Below are positions 1 to 10,880 of a stretch of 64,000 bases of DNA, piece after piece. Every line of letters starts with the position of its first letter. Position 1 is the first letter of the stretch. The position numbers and the translations under genes are program-made. Below the pieces are notes generated by a model. It was given only the letters and a program-made list of their open reading frames with translations. It was not told the origin of the DNA and ran no database searches. This stretch comes from Mesorhizobium shangrilense (GTDB lineage Bacteria; Pseudomonadota; Alphaproteobacteria; Rhizobiales; Rhizobiaceae), in contig NZ_JBEWSZ010000004.1 of assembly GCF_040537815.1 (NCBI RefSeq), forward strand, positions 232,864 to 296,863. The letters run 5' to 3'.

Positions 1-48
1 GCCCAGCTCGGGACTGCCGGAGACGGGTTCCGCGCCGCCACCGTGCTT

Positions 49-238
49 TCAGAACATGCCGTTTGAATTGGCACTGGGAATGTTCGGGGCGACCCATGGG
101 TCCGAATTCTTCGAATTCCCGACGAGCTGCAGCGTGTCCCAATGCTCGACGGCCCTTCCGTCAGCGGCCATCTTGTAGATGTCGACGCCAGCAACTCCTG
201 GGTCATTGGGGTCATTGGGGTCATTGGGGTCATTGGAA
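49..238 (-). pseudogene. SnoaL/NTF2-like protein, C-terminal remnant
   Basis: The minus strand reads as the C-terminal part of a SnoaL-like (NTF2-fold) protein: an Asn-Asp-Pro repeat, then IYKMAADGRAVEHWDTLQ and an ending ...NSNGMF before a stop at 49-51. The 'xGxxVEHWD' stretch followed by a final 'NGMF' is typical of this family as I know it. No N-terminal half or start codon is present. Just upstream the sequence changes frame into a phosphoglucose isomerase remnant, so this looks like two decayed genes fused at a junction containing a 9-bp tandem repeat. Confidence 0.5.
201..236. repeat. 9-bp tandem repeat, four copies
   Basis: Four perfect head-to-tail copies of ggtcattgg. The unit is a multiple of three and encodes Asn-Asp-Pro on the minus strand, in frame with the SnoaL-like remnant. 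It sits at the joint between the two gene remnants and is probably a slippage expansion. Confidence 0.9.
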
Positions 239-500
239 GTGGCCCCTGGTCATGAAGAATTCACCAGCAACATCACCGGGGTGCATGATGGGTGGTGCCG
301 AAGAAAAGATCGGCGCCGTCCTTTCTGTATTCGGAGACCTCGTAGACGAGAGGGTCGGCGTTCAGTCGGACCTGTTCGAGGAACGCCTGCTTGTCCTGGA
401 AGATACCCGCGAGCTCGGAAAGCCGCTTGGTGTAACGCCCTGTTTCAGGTGTCACTCCGCCTGCTATCCCGTTTATCAGAACGCCTTCGGGAAGCACCAT
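230..500 (-). pseudogene. pgiA: Cupin-type glucose-6-phosphate isomerase remnant
   Basis: The minus strand from 500 reads GVTPETGRYTKRLSELAGIF and then a Tyr-Glu-Val segment and GTTHHAP. This resembles the N-terminal half of archaeal-type cupin phosphoglucose isomerase, which interconverts glucose-6-phosphate and fructose-6-phosphate. An extra C in the CCCC run near 280 shifts the frame; after the shift the expected GDVAGEFFMTRGH continues and then stops at 230. The metal-binding cupin core is missing, so the protein cannot be functional. A stop codon lies 27 bases upstream of the first ATG. It lies just downstream of transaldolase on the same strand, which fits an old sugar-phosphate cluster. 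Confidence 0.55.
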
Positions 501-678
501 GGCTACGATCCAATCGTGTTGACGCGCTCAGGGCAGGAGGCGAGGAGAGACAGATGCGTCTCGGCCCGCCTTTGCCATCCCAGAAGGAATCCCAGACGCT
601 GGCCCGGAAAACGTGTCGCTAGAGCTCTTTGTTTTGACGCAATTCCGGACGGAAAACCGTTTACACTTTTCCTGGAAT

Positions 679-1644
679 CTAGGCGGCCGCGAGTTCGAGT
701 TGCTTTTGAACCATGCCGCGCAGGGCCTGCAGGTCCTTGGCGAATGCCCTTATGCCCTCGGCTAGCTTCTCGGTCGCCATCGCGTCCTCGTTCATCATCC
801 AGCGGAACGTTTTCTCGTCCATGGCGATCTTCGGGTCGGGTTTCCGGGCATCCGGCGAGAGTTTCGGCACCAGCGTGCCCTCATCCTTCGAAAGCTCGTC
901 GAGCAGCGCCGGCGCGATTGTCAGCCGGTCGCAGCCGGCAAGGGCTTCGATCTCTCCGACATTGCGGAAAGAGGCGCCCATGACCACCGTCTTGATGCCG
1001 TTGACTTTGTAGTAGTTGTAGATCTCGCGGACCGAGAGGACACCTGGATCTTCCTCGGCACCGAATTCCTTGCCCGTCGACTTCTTGTACCAGTCCAGGA
1101 TGCGGCCGACGAAAGGCGAGATCAGAAAGGCGCCGGCGTCGGCGCAGGCAACGGCCTGCGCCTTCGAGAACAGCAGCGTCAGATTGCAGTCGATGCCTTC
1201 CTTCTGCAGCGCTTCGGCGGCTCGAATGCCCTCCCAGGTGGAAGCGAGCTTGATCAGGATTCGGTCATGCTCGATACCACGCTGCTTGTAGGCGGCGATG
1301 ATGCTGTGCGCCTTGGCGATCGAGGCCTGCGTGTCGAAGGAGAGATCGGCGTCCACCTCCGTGGAGACCCGGCCGGGAACGAGCTTGCTCAGGGCAGCCC
1401 CCACCGAAATGGCCAGCCGATCGGCCACCGCTGCGGCCACGCCTTGACTGTTACCCGCCTGTTTCCTGCCCCAGGCGACGGCTTCCTTCACATCGTCGGC
1501 AAACATCGGCGTCCCCAGCGCCTTGAGCACGATCGTCGGATTGGTGGTGCAATCGACCGGTTTCAAGCGGGCGACGGCTTCGATATCGCCGGTATCGGCC
1601 ACGACCGTGGTGATCTTGCGCAGTTGATCGAGTTTGGATGTCAT
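679..1644 (-). CDS. tal: Transaldolase
   Basis: Transaldolase of the non-oxidative pentose phosphate pathway moves a dihydroxyacetone unit from sedoheptulose-7-phosphate to glyceraldehyde-3-phosphate in the cytoplasm. The 321-aa length matches the classical TalB subfamily (about 317 aa). Visible family motifs are [13 protein letters not shown] near residue 30, the Schiff-base lysine in [12 protein letters not shown] near residue 130, NLTLLFS and [11 protein letters not shown]. The start was set at MTSKLDQLR because upstream codons in the same frame are not family-like and an aaaggga motif lies about 10 bases before this ATG. It stands alone, downstream of the large acyltransferase gene on the same strand. 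Confidence 0.95.
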   Translation of the reverse strand: MTSKLDQLRKITTVVADTGDIEAVARLKPVDCTTNPTIVLKALGTPMFADDVKEAVAWGRKQAGNSQGVAAAVADRLAISVGAALSKLVPGRVSTEVDADLSFDTQASIAKAHSIIAAYKQRGIEHDRILIKLASTWEGIRAAEALQKEGIDCNLTLLFSKAQAVACADAGAFLISPFVGRILDWYKKSTGKEFGAEEDPGVLSVREIYNYYKVNGIKTVVMGASFRNVGEIEALAGCDRLTIAPALLDELSKDEGTLVPKLSPDARKPDPKIAMDEKTFRWMMNEDAMATEKLAEGIRAFAKDLQALRGMVQKQLELAAA

Positions 1645-1805
1645 CGTCACGAAATCCCTTTGTTGGGCCTCACACAGGCCGACCTTATATGGCCAAGCCG
1701 TTCTCGTCGAATTTGTGGATGTTGGACCCGTTTGGCAACAGGAAGATGGTATCTCCCGATCAAGAGGCGCGACCGATTGCGCCAACCCCGTTCCCATGCC
1801 TCCAA

Positions 1806-4800
1806 TCAGGCGGCCTTGATCTTCATCTCTTCTTCGCTGCGCACCATTTTGGTCACGGCGGCGAAGTCGAGCTTGCCGGAGCCGAGGACCGGCACTTTGG
1901 CCACGACGCGCACTTCGGCCGGCACCATCAGGTCCATGCCACCGTTAGCCTTGACGAAGGCCAGGAATTCGGTGCGCGTGGCGTTGGCGGCTTCGGTGAT
2001 GAGGATCAGCTTCTCGCCCTTGCGCGCATCTGGCACGGCGGCGACCGCCGAGAGCGAGCCTTTCCACAATTCGCCCGCCAGCGCCTCGATAGCGGCCAGC
2101 GATATCATCTCGCCGCCGATCTTGGCGAAACGCTTGGCGCGGCCGCGAATGGTGATGAAGCCGGCGTCATCGATGGCGACGACGTCGCCGGTGTCATGCC
2201 AGCCGTCTTCGAGCGGTTCCAGCACGCCGGGCTTCTCGGCCCTGAGATAGCCGGCCATGACATTAGGCCCGCGCACGAAGAGCCGTCCGCCATCGTCGAC
2301 GCCAGGCACCGGATCCAGGCGGTACTCCATGCCAGGCATGATTTTTCCGACGCTGCCGGACTTGTTGTACATCGGCGTGTTGATGGAGATCACCGGCGCG
2401 GTTTCGGTCACGCCATAGCCCTCGAGGATGCGCAGGCCGAACTTTTCCATATAGGTCTGGCGCGTCGACGCCTTCACCGGTTCGGCGCCGGCAAAGCAAT
2501 AGCGCACCGAGCGGAAGTCATAAGGATGCGCGGTGCGCGCATAGCCAGCGAGGAACGTGTCGGTGCCGAAGATGATCGTTGCGTTCGACGCATAAACCAG
2601 TTCCGGCACGATACGGTAATGCAGCGGCGACGGATAAAAATAGACGGGCACGCCAGAGATCAACGGCAGCACCGTGCCGGCCGTCAGGCCGAAGGAATGG
2701 AAGATCGGCAACACGTTGAAGACCTTGTCGCCCGAATGGAAGTCGATGCGCGAGGCGGCCTGGGCGGCGTTGGCCAGGATGTTGCGGTGGGTCAGCACCA
2801 CGCCCTTGGGCGTGCCTTCGGAGCCTGACGTGAACAGGATCACCGCCGGGTCCGTGGATTTGCGGGCAACGCGCGGCGTGCTCTTGCGCAACAGGCCGAG
2901 CAGCTTGTCCTTGAGGCCGATGGTGGCGCGCAGATCATCGAGCCAGACGATGTTCACCGAGCGGCCGAGTTCCTCGACGACGGCGCCGAGCTTGGCCTGT
3001 TCGATGAACGCGCGCGACGTCAGAACTGTCTTGACCTCGGCGGTCTTGCAGGCTGACAGGATGTTGGCGGCACCAGCGGTGAAGTTCATCATCGCCGGAA
3101 CCTTGCCGGCCGACATGACGCCAAGCAGGGTCGCGCAGGAGCCGTTGGCATTGGGCAGCATGATGCCGAGCGTCTGCTGGCCGGCATAAAGAGTCTTGAA
3201 TTTCTCGCCCAGCACGGCAGCGGCGGTCAACAGCTTGCCATAGGTGAGGGAGCCGGTGACCGGGTCCTGCACGGCGAGCTGTTTCATGCCACGTTCCGTT
3301 GCCGTCTCGATGATCTTCTCCAACACGGTCTTGTCGATGTCCTGCGTGCGGAAGACGAGGTCCGACATCACCTGGTAGAGCGCGGCGCCAGCCACGGCAC
3401 GGCGCTTGCGGCCCCTGAGTTCCTCGGGCACCTGAAGCTTGACCGGTTCCAGAATGGTCACCTTGACCTTCGGGAACAGGCGGCGGCGCACATGCTGCGA
3501 CGTCAGGCGCGAAAAGTAGCTTTTCTCCAGCCCTTCGATGCGCACCGGCACGATCATCGAACCGGTCTTGTCGGCCACCATGGCGGCGCCGTCATAGACC
3601 TTCATCAGGCCGCCGGTGACGGTGATGCGGCCTTCCGGAAAGATGACCAGCGGGTCGCCGCCCTGCACGATCTTGATCAGCGTGCGGGTCGACATCGGCT
3701 TGGAGGGGTTGAGCGGCAGGGCTCTCGCGAGCTTCAGGAACGGCTTCATCCACCAAGCCTGGGCGATGGTGTGATCGATGGCGAAGACCGGTTCCTCGTC
3801 GGTCAGTGTCAGCGCCAGCGGGCCGTCGAGAAAGCTGACATGGTTGAGCGCCAGGATCGGCGCCGGCCCGGCCGCCTTGAGGTTTTCCATCCCCTCGACT
3901 TCGAGGCGGTGGAAGGCACGAAACAGGATGGAGACGAAATCGCGGAAAGCATTGGTCGGCAGGTATTTCAGCATCAGCCAGGCGGCGACGGCGTTGAACG
4001 CGGCGAGGCCGAACAGGATGACTCCCGTGGAGACGCCGGCGGCCTGAATCGCGGCGACGAGTATGCCGCCTACCGTCATGAAGCCCGCATTGACGATACT
4101 CACCGCGGCGACGACGCGAGCGCGACGCGCTTCGGGCGACCAGGCCTGCACGGCGGCGAAGGTCGGCACCACGAGAAAGGCACTGGCAATCGCCATGCCG
4201 GCGAGATCGATCGCGACACGGATCGTGTTTGGCCCGGCAAAGAACATGGTGAGTGTTTCGGCCCTGGGCGAAGGCTGCATGCTCCAGATGGTCCAGGCCA
4301 GGTCCAGGCCGAACAGCGCAAGCAGCGCCGTGCCGACCGGTGCGGGCAAGAGCACGATGCGTCCCTGCGACATCCATGCGGCAATGGCGGAGCCAATGGC
4401 GATCGAGATGGCGAACACCGCGAGGTAGGCGGTTACCGCTATCTCGTTGCCGCCGAGCGAATCCTTGACCAGGGTCGGCAGGATCGACAGGACGATCGCC
4501 CCGATCAGCCAGAACCACGATGTCATCAGCCCGGCGCGCCATATCCGCTTGTCGCCGCGCAGTCCGCTGACCTGCCGCCACGTCGAGCGAAAGATGTTCC
4601 TGTCTATGACGAGGTCGGGTGCTGCTGAACCGGTGGACGGAATGTAGCGGCTGGCAAGCCAGCAACTGACGGCGAGGATCATCATGATCGGCCCGAAGAC
4701 CCAGACGCCTATGCCATCGGCCGAGACGACGCCGCCGGCGATGGTGCCGCCGAGGATGGCGGCGAAGGTTGCCGATTCGATCCAGGCATTAGCGCGGGGC

Positions 4801-5210
4801 AATTCCCTGCGCTCGAGATGATCGGGCAGGATGCCGTATTTGATCGGGCCGAACAGCGCCGAGATGATGCCGAACATGAGCAACGCCGTCATCAGCACCG
4901 GGATCGACGACAGCGCGATACCGATGACAGAGACAGCGGCAGCGGCGATCTCCGCAAATTTAAGCCGACGGGCGACAAGCGCCTTGTCGAAGCGGTCTGC
5001 GATCTCACCACCGAGTGCGGAAAGCAGAAGGAAGGGGGCCATGAAGACCGCACCCGCCAGTGTGACCAGTGATGCTGCCTTGTCCGCGGCAAGGGTGAAC
5101 AGGATCAGGAACACCAGCGTGTTCTTCAGGAAATTGTCATTGAAGGCGGAAAGAAACTGCGTCCAGAAGAGCGGCGCAAAGCGCCGCGACAGCATCAGAT
5201 GGTTGTTCAT
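1806..5210 (-). CDS. aas: MFS-PlsC-acyl-ACP synthetase fusion (Aas/LplT type)
   Basis: A 1134-aa three-module protein for lysophospholipid repair or fatty-acid recycling. Residues about 1-410 are an MFS-type membrane domain beginning [20 protein letters not shown], corresponding to the lysophospholipid flippase LplT. Residues about 430-620 are a PlsC acyltransferase with the NHVSFLDG (HX4D) and FPEGRIT motifs. Residues about 640-1130 are an AMP-binding acyl-ACP/acyl-CoA synthetase with [19 protein letters not shown] and WHDTGD. In E. coli the flippase and the Aas enzyme are separate proteins, while fusions occur in alphaproteobacteria. The start is uncertain: an in-frame GTG at 5273 has an aaaagg motif 8 bases upstream and would add 21 residues. 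Confidence 0.92.
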   Translation of the reverse strand: MNNHLMLSRRFAPLFWTQFLSAFNDNFLKNTLVFLILFTLAADKAASLVTLAGAVFMAPFLLLSALGGEIADRFDKALVARRLKFAEIAAAAVSVIGIALSSIPVLMTALLMFGIISALFGPIKYGILPDHLERRELPRANAWIESATFAAILGGTIAGGVVSADGIGVWVFGPIMMILAVSCWLASRYIPSTGSAAPDLVIDRNIFRSTWRQVSGLRGDKRIWRAGLMTSWFWLIGAIVLSILPTLVKDSLGGNEIAVTAYLAVFAISIAIGSAIAAWMSQGRIVLLPAPVGTALLALFGLDLAWTIWSMQPSPRAETLTMFFAGPNTIRVAIDLAGMAIASAFLVVPTFAAVQAWSPEARRARVVAAVSIVNAGFMTVGGILVAAIQAAGVSTGVILFGLAAFNAVAAWLMLKYLPTNAFRDFVSILFRAFHRLEVEGMENLKAAGPAPILALNHVSFLDGPLALTLTDEEPVFAIDHTIAQAWWMKPFLKLARALPLNPSKPMSTRTLIKIVQGGDPLVIFPEGRITVTGGLMKVYDGAAMVADKTGSMIVPVRIEGLEKSYFSRLTSQHVRRRLFPKVKVTILEPVKLQVPEELRGRKRRAVAGAALYQVMSDLVFRTQDIDKTVLEKIIETATERGMKQLAVQDPVTGSLTYGKLLTAAAVLGEKFKTLYAGQQTLGIMLPNANGSCATLLGVMSAGKVPAMMNFTAGAANILSACKTAEVKTVLTSRAFIEQAKLGAVVEELGRSVNIVWLDDLRATIGLKDKLLGLLRKSTPRVARKSTDPAVILFTSGSEGTPKGVVLTHRNILANAAQAASRIDFHSGDKVFNVLPIFHSFGLTAGTVLPLISGVPVYFYPSPLHYRIVPELVYASNATIIFGTDTFLAGYARTAHPYDFRSVRYCFAGAEPVKASTRQTYMEKFGLRILEGYGVTETAPVISINTPMYNKSGSVGKIMPGMEYRLDPVPGVDDGGRLFVRGPNVMAGYLRAEKPGVLEPLEDGWHDTGDVVAIDDAGFITIRGRAKRFAKIGGEMISLAAIEALAGELWKGSLSAVAAVPDARKGEKLILITEAANATRTEFLAFVKANGGMDLMVPAEVRVVAKVPVLGSGKLDFAAVTKMVRSEEEMKIKAA

Positions 5211-5493
5211 GGCAATGTCCAATGGGCAGGTCATCGATCGACCCGGACTGGAGCGATCAGGGATTGCTTGCACGATTCCAACCTTTTTCTAACAGGCAAC
5301 CCGATTACACTTCGTTACTGCGGTTGATATCATCAGAAGCTTTTCGGTCTTTGTGTGTCCAACGGCTGAAGCCCTCAAGTCCGGTCATGGCACGCCAGCA
5401 TGGCTGGATCGCCCAGTCTCGATCCGTGCCTATGGTCGCCTCGCCTGACCGCTCTATTTCCCTGTTGTCGCATTGGTCGAATAGGAGGTTTGC

Positions 5494-5784
5494 ATGGATC
5501 GGCGATTGTTTCTGACGGGACTGATTGGTTTGGCGGGCGCGGCCACCTTGTTGAAAGTGATCCAGCCCCAAAATGCCTTGGCTGGCGTTCCCAGCGTCGA
5601 GACCGGCATTCTCGACGAGCTGGACGGGCCATCTGACACCATTGTCGAGCAAGATACCGCGCAACCCATTGCGGAGCCGGTCAGATACCGGCATCGGAGG
5701 CACAGGCGCGGCTGGAGACACGTTTGCCATACCTACTGGCGACGTGGTCGTCGGTACCGCCGGTGCTTCCGCCGCCGCTGGTGA
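5494..5784 (+). CDS. Small exported Arg/His-rich protein
   Basis: A 96-aa protein with a near-perfect ribosome-binding site (aggagg, 7 bases before the ATG). The N-terminus MDRRLFLTGLIGLAGAATLL has a twin-arginine-like start and a hydrophobic core, and a signal peptidase site is likely after NALA (residue about 30). The mature part starts with an acidic stretch (LDELDGPSD...EQD) and ends in a strongly basic tail of Arg, His, Trp and Tyr (RYRHRRHRRGWRH..., ending RRCFRRRW). I have seen similar small proteins in rhizobia but know no function. Binding of the tail to anionic envelope polymers or heme is only a guess. It is monocistronic, divergent from aas. Confidence 0.75.
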   Translation: MDRRLFLTGLIGLAGAATLLKVIQPQNALAGVPSVETGILDELDGPSDTIVEQDTAQPIAEPVRYRHRRHRRGWRHVCHTYWRRGRRYRRCFRRRW

Positions 5785-6138
5785 CAGGTTTCCATTTTCC
5801 AGATCGACGGTGTATCGCCTCGCGGGCGCCTGGGCTGGGCGGGATCGCGACATGAACCTGTTCTGACGGATCGGCCATGCACGGAGTGTGGCCGGCCTGA
5901 TATCCGCTTGGCCGGCGCCGCCTCCCTCCCGTCAGAGGGATTTTGAAAAGGACTTCGCCAGGCAAGTCGAGCGACAAGAGAAGCAGTGGTCCGTCTCATC
6001 GCTGCCTCCGGTTCGACGTTTCGGCATGCGTGCTCACAGACAGCAGCCTGTGCTCAGGATAGCCAGCACCACGTGTCGCGAAATCCACCTATCGAACCTT
6101 GATCGAACACCCTCTATGTTCGTGGGTGGAGACTACTC
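5785..6138. other. Intergenic, no gene recognised
   Basis: About 350 bases between the small exported protein and the YhaO-like gene. Open frames here have no recognisable protein character. It must hold the promoter of the downstream nuclease pair, but I could not assign -35/-10 boxes with confidence. Confidence 0.5.
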
Positions 6139-7398
6139 ATGGCATTTCGATTCGTACACACGGCCGATATTCACCTAGACTCGCCGCTGCGTTCGCTGGC
6201 GCTGCGAAACCGCGACCTTGCCGAGCTCGTCGGTGACGCCAGTCGGCAGACGTTTGTCTCGATCGTGGACCTTTGCCTTGCGGAACGTGTCGATGCGCTG
6301 GTCATTGCCGGCGATCTCTACGATGGCGACCAGACCTCGATGAAAACGGCGCGGTTCCTGGCGGCACAGATGACGCGTCTGCACCAGGCCGGTATCAGGG
6401 TTTTCAAGATCCGCGGCAATCATGACGCCCTGTCGCGGATATCGAAGCAGCTGGTGTTTCCCGACACGGTGACGATCTTCACTGGCCGTCCACAGTCAGT
6501 ACTGCAAACGGCCGGCGGACTGGACGTCATGTTCCATGGCTTGAGCTTCGCCAGCCCCAAGGCGCCGGACAGCCTGCTGCCCAGATATCCGGCTGCCCGC
6601 GAAGGCGCCGTCAATGTCGGCATCATGCACACCAGCCTCGCCGGATCGCCGGGTCATGATGTCTACGCGCCCTGCAGCGTTACCGACCTGCACGGCCACG
6701 GTTTTGACTACTGGGCGCTCGGGCACATCCATGTTCGCCAGGTCCATCCTGGAGCAAGCACGGTGGTGATGCCGGGAATCCCGCAGGGCAGGGACATCAA
6801 CGAGGCCGGCGAGAAATCCGTCACCTTGGTGACGATAACAGACGACCGCTCCGTCGAGATCGAGGAAAGGCTGACCAGTGTCGCGCAATTCGAGCGGGCG
6901 AGTGTCGACCTGACCGGGACGGTGGAATGGTCCGACGTCATCGGGCGCGTCCGCTCCGCGCTCGAGGAAATCCGTGGCTCCGTCAGGTCGCGCCATGCCG
7001 TGGTACGCCTCGGACTGACCGGGGCGTCGCCCCTGTCATGGGCGCTGATCCGCGACCGGGACCTGCTGTTGGCGGAAGCAGAGCAGGCCGCGGAACAGGT
7101 GGGCGACACATGGGTGGAGAAGCTCGAACTTGACCTTGCTGCGCCCGGGACGGAAACAGCCGAGGGCATCGCGGACCCGGTTCTTGAGCTCGCTCAATCC
7201 ATGCGCGCCGACGCCAGCTCGGAAGCTTTTCGTGCCGAGGCGAGGGCGCTTGTCCAGAAGATGATCGCGGATCTTCCAGCCGACGGGCGCGACTTTGCCG
7301 GAAGGGACGAGGCTGGCCTGGACCTGTTTCTCGACAGGGTGCTTGCCAACGGCGCCGACCTAGTCACGGCCCGCCTCAAGGCAGGCGGCTCGCAATGA
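6139..7398 (+). CDS. DNA repair exonuclease, YhaO/SbcD-like metallophosphoesterase
   Basis: A 419-aa calcineurin-fold phosphoesterase. The metal-binding motifs are in the usual order: ADIHLDSP (residues about 10-17), GDLYD (about 59-63), GNHDAL (about 94-99), MHTS and YWALGHIHVRQ (about 195-205). By family (SbcD/Mre11, YhaO subgroup) it is expected to be a Mn-dependent nuclease acting on DNA ends together with a coiled-coil ATPase. The next gene overlaps its stop by 4 bases and encodes that partner, so the two form a translationally coupled pair. The long C-terminal part after residue 250 is less conserved and probably contacts the partner. Confidence 0.9.
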   Translation: MAFRFVHTADIHLDSPLRSLALRNRDLAELVGDASRQTFVSIVDLCLAERVDALVIAGDLYDGDQTSMKTARFLAAQMTRLHQAGIRVFKIRGNHDALSRISKQLVFPDTVTIFTGRPQSVLQTAGGLDVMFHGLSFASPKAPDSLLPRYPAAREGAVNVGIMHTSLAGSPGHDVYAPCSVTDLHGHGFDYWALGHIHVRQVHPGASTVVMPGIPQGRDINEAGEKSVTLVTITDDRSVEIEERLTSVAQFERASVDLTGTVEWSDVIGRVRSALEEIRGSVRSRHAVVRLGLTGASPLSWALIRDRDLLLAEAEQAAEQVGDTWVEKLELDLAAPGTETAEGIADPVLELAQSMRADASSEAFRAEARALVQKMIADLPADGRDFAGRDEAGLDLFLDRVLANGADLVTARLKAGGSQ

Positions 7399-10300
7399 GG
7401 CTGCGGCGCCTTGACCTCATCCGCTATGGAAAGTTCACCGACAGGACGATCGACTTCGGCCCCAAACCGGAGTCCGGACCCGACCTTCACATCGTGTTCG
7501 GCCTGAACGAGGCCGGCAAGTCTACAGCGCTTTCCGGCTATCTGGACCTTCTGTTCGGCATCGAGGAACGGAGCCGCTACAATTTCCTGCACGAGTATGG
7601 CGCCATGCGCATCGGCGGGGTGCTCGAATTCGACGGAGCGGAGCACACGTTCACGCGCACCAAGCAACGGAATAACTCACTGTTGAACGCGACAGGCCAA
7701 CCGGTGAGCGAGGTGGCTATTACCGCTCATCTCGCCGGCCTGTCGCGTGACGCCTATGCGACCATGTTCTCGCTGGACGACGAGACGCTGGAAGCAGGCG
7801 GCAAGTCGATCCTGGAATCGCGTGGCGACCTGGGCAAGTTGCTGTTCACGGCCAGCGCCGGTCTTGGGCATGCGAGTGATATTTTGAGCGCGCTCGAGGC
7901 CGAAGCGGACGGGCTGTATCGCAAGCAGGCGCACGGAACCGAGCTTGCGCTGCTCAAGAAGCGCCTGGCTGACCTCAAGTCGCATCGGGATCAGATCGAT
8001 ACCTTGGCATCGACCTACGAAAGCCTTGAAGCCGACCGCTTGGACGCGGCGGAAAAATACGATCGCAACATCACCGAACGATCGGTGCTGTCGGCACGGC
8101 TCGATACCATTGCCAAATACCTTCGTGCGCGCCCGATCCTCGCGGATATCCGGCGCAAGGCAGCCCAGCTGGCGGAACTGCCGGACATCGCTTCACCATC
8201 TCGCACCTGGACGGGCAGCGTCGCTGGGCTGATCGACGACGACGCCAGCCTGAGAACGCGGCTGGCCGGCAACATCGACGAGGTCGACCGCCTGACGACG
8301 AAAATCGCCTCCGTCGATGTAGACGAAGTGATCCTTGCGATTTCCGAGCGCGTTCGTGGCCTGGCGGAGAGCAAAGTGCGCCATGTCTCGGCTGGCCTCG
8401 ACTTGCCCAATCGCAAGATGGAGCAGCAAATCCTCAACAACGCCGTGGCGACCTGCCTTGCAGCGCTCGGACGGTCCGCCGAACGAGATCCCACCGCGCT
8501 GCTTTTGCCCGCCGCCACTGTTGGCGCTGTCCGCACCATGGTCGAGCAGCGATCCGGGATAGCGACCAGCCTGCGCGTCGCCCGCGACGAGGCCGCGGCG
8601 GCGCTTGATGCGCTCCAGACGGCGCGGGAGCGGGTCGGCGAGGAACGGGCCGTGCCCGAGCCCGCCAGGGCGAGGCTGGGTGCGGCCTTGTCGAAGGCGA
8701 GGTCGAGCGGGCACGCCAGCGAGATCAAGGCGGCACGCGAGGCGGAAGACGGGGGCCTGGTGCGATGGGAGGCGGCACTCGGCCGCTTGCACCCATGGTC
8801 CGGCGACGCGCAGGCGTTAGGCAGGATTTCCGTTCCGGGCACCGGGCAGATCGGCGCCTGGAAGACGCTGTCGGCGGAGCTAGGCAGGAAGAGAGCCGTC
8901 CTGTCCGAACGTCTCGCCGAATACGAGGGCAATCAAGAGTTGCTCGCGGCACGTCTCGGCGCGCTTCGCGCCTCGGTCGATGTGGCCGATGATGAAGCGG
9001 CGGCCGCGATCCGGCGATCGCGGGATGAGGCCTGGGCACGCCATCGCGGTGTGCTTACCGGCGAAACCGCTGATGATTTCGCCGCGGCGTTGGAGCGCGA
9101 CGACAGTGCCGGCGCGGGCCGGTTGGCCAGCGCGTCGGAGCTTGCCGAGATCCGGGCGACAACACGCGGCCTCGCTGAAGTCGCAGCCGACATCGCGCGT
9201 CTGCGCGAGCAATGTGCACGGGTCGACATCGACGTGGACGCAGCCCTGTCGGACCTGCGCGCAGCGGCAAGGGGTCTGCTCGGAGACTGTCAAGAAGTGT
9301 CTCTGGAGCGCCTGATCGAACGCATCGAGGACCTTACTTCTGGCCGCACCGATGCGCTTGCAGCCTGGGAAGAGATCGAGCTTGCCCGCAAGAAGGCCGG
9401 GCGGGCGGCCGATGAGGGCGAGCGGATACGACGGGAGCTGAGCGGAGCGCTGGAGAGCGTCGGCATCGGCGCTGAGCCCCACGACAGCCTGGAGACGATC
9501 ATGGCCGTCGCCGAACTGTTCCTCGACCGGCAGCGCAAGGTGGATGCCCAGCATGCCGAGGCGCTCAAGACAGTGGGCGCTAGGGAGGAAGAGCTGGCCA
9601 CAAGGCGAAGGGCCGGGGAGGTGGCGGAGCGGCGCGAGGAGGAATGGCTGGCCGGCATTGCCGAGGCGCTCAAGGGCACATGGCTGGAGAACGGGCTTTC
9701 CGCGCCTGGCGTCGGCATGGTCCTCGACCAATTGGCCGAGTTGTCCAGAAGCCTGCAGGAGCGGGACGCCATGCAACTGCGCATCGAGAAGATGCAGGCG
9801 GACAGGGACAGCTTTATTGTCGAGCTCACCGCCGTTGCCGCCGAAGCGGACGAGCCGGTTGACGGTGAAGAACCCGAACAGTTGGCGATCCGGCTTGCCG
9901 AGCGCCTGGAGCGTGCCGATCGTACGCGCGAGATGAAGGCAAACCTCGTCAACGACCTGCAACGCCTGCGGAATGCCCGCGAGGGTCTCGACGCTGAAAT
10001 GTCGGCCCATGAGCGCCGCAGGAACGACGTCTTGGACGTCTTCGGTGTTGCCACCTTGCCCGAAGTGGTGGAGCGCGACGAGCTGCTGCGCGACAGGGAT
10101 CGCCTGCGCACCGCGATCGCCGAACTCGAGGAGCAGGTGGCGGCCGAGCTCGCGGTGGACGGTTTCGAAAAGGCGCGCTCGATCCTTGATGCTCTCGATT
10201 TCGACGGCCTCGCAGTCGAAAAGGCCGAAAGTGAACAACGGCTGCTCGACCTCGACGAAGCGATAAAGCAACAGCTCATTCGGCAGACGCGCGCGGCCGA

Positions 10301-10865
10301 CAAGTTGGACGCCATTGGCGGCGACAGTGCCGTTGCCCGCATCGACGCCGAAAGGCGCACTGTCCTTCTGGATATCGAGGAAAAGGCCATCCGCTACATC
10401 GAGCTTAAACTGGGAATAATGTCCGCCGGCAACGCCCTGCGCGTCTACCGCGAGCGTCACCGCTCCGGGATGATGGCACGGGCATCCGACGCGTTCGCGC
10501 TGATGACGCGCGGCCAGTACTCGGGTCTGACCACCCAACCGGTGAAGGGCGGCGAAGTGCTCATCGCATTGCAGCGCGACGGGCAGTCGAAGGTCGCCGA
10601 CGCGCTGTCAAAGGGCGCTCGCTTCCAGCTCTATTTGGCGTTGAGGCTCGCCGGATACCATGAGTTCGCACAGTTCCGGCCTTCCGTACCGTTTATCGCG
10701 GATGACATCATGGAAACCTTCGACCATGTCCGCTCCGAAGAGGTTTTCAGACTGTTTGGAGAGATGGCGAATGCTGGCCAGGTGATCTACCTCACGCATC
10801 ACCAGCATTTGTGCGAGATCGCCAGGACGGTGGTGCCGGGCGTCGCGATCCACGAGCTTGGATAG
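7395..10865 (+). CDS. SbcC/YhaN-like SMC-type ATPase
   Basis: A 1156-aa protein with split ABC-ATPase ends and long internal coiled coils. The N-terminus MRLRRLDLIRYGKFTDRTID and the Walker A motif FGLNEAGKST (near residue 40) are typical of RecF/SbcC/YhaN proteins. The C-terminus holds the signature-like ALSKGARFQLYLALRLA, the Walker B segment VPFIADDIMETFD and the H-loop region IYLTHHQHLC. The middle 900 residues are Glu/Arg/Ala-rich coiled coil. It overlaps the YhaO-like gene by ATGA. The pair probably forms a nuclease complex processing double-strand breaks or hairpins. Confidence 0.9.
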   Translation: MRLRRLDLIRYGKFTDRTIDFGPKPESGPDLHIVFGLNEAGKSTALSGYLDLLFGIEERSRYNFLHEYGAMRIGGVLEFDGAEHTFTRTKQRNNSLLNATGQPVSEVAITAHLAGLSRDAYATMFSLDDETLEAGGKSILESRGDLGKLLFTASAGLGHASDILSALEAEADGLYRKQAHGTELALLKKRLADLKSHRDQIDTLASTYESLEADRLDAAEKYDRNITERSVLSARLDTIAKYLRARPILADIRRKAAQLAELPDIASPSRTWTGSVAGLIDDDASLRTRLAGNIDEVDRLTTKIASVDVDEVILAISERVRGLAESKVRHVSAGLDLPNRKMEQQILNNAVATCLAALGRSAERDPTALLLPAATVGAVRTMVEQRSGIATSLRVARDEAAAALDALQTARERVGEERAVPEPARARLGAALSKARSSGHASEIKAAREAEDGGLVRWEAALGRLHPWSGDAQALGRISVPGTGQIGAWKTLSAELGRKRAVLSERLAEYEGNQELLAARLGALRASVDVADDEAAAAIRRSRDEAWARHRGVLTGETADDFAAALERDDSAGAGRLASASELAEIRATTRGLAEVAADIARLREQCARVDIDVDAALSDLRAAARGLLGDCQEVSLERLIERIEDLTSGRTDALAAWEEIELARKKAGRAADEGERIRRELSGALESVGIGAEPHDSLETIMAVAELFLDRQRKVDAQHAEALKTVGAREEELATRRRAGEVAERREEEWLAGIAEALKGTWLENGLSAPGVGMVLDQLAELSRSLQERDAMQLRIEKMQADRDSFIVELTAVAAEADEPVDGEEPEQLAIRLAERLERADRTREMKANLVNDLQRLRNAREGLDAEMSAHERRRNDVLDVFGVATLPEVVERDELLRDRDRLRTAIAELEEQVAAELAVDGFEKARSILDALDFDGLAVEKAESEQRLLDLDEAIKQQLIRQTRAADKLDAIGGDSAVARIDAERRTVLLDIEEKAIRYIELKLGIMSAGNALRVYRERHRSGMMARASDAFALMTRGQYSGLTTQPVKGGEVLIALQRDGQSKVADALSKGARFQLYLALRLAGYHEFAQFRPSVPFIADDIMETFDHVRSEEVFRLFGEMANAGQVIYLTHHQHLCEIARTVVPGVAIHELG

Positions 10866-10880
10866 GATCCACATGGGAGC

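Noticed and set aside
201..236. Short regular repeats as a possible CRISPR array
   Set aside because: 9-bp head-to-tail units without spacers; a slippage repeat inside a coding remnant.
63..983. 306-codon plus-strand frame over the left edge
   Set aside because: Runs antisense through the pgiA and SnoaL remnants and transaldolase; composition is of noncoding type.
8880..10538. 552-codon minus-strand frame within the YhaN-like gene
   Set aside because: Mirror frame of a coiled-coil gene; no ribosome-binding site and no family pattern.
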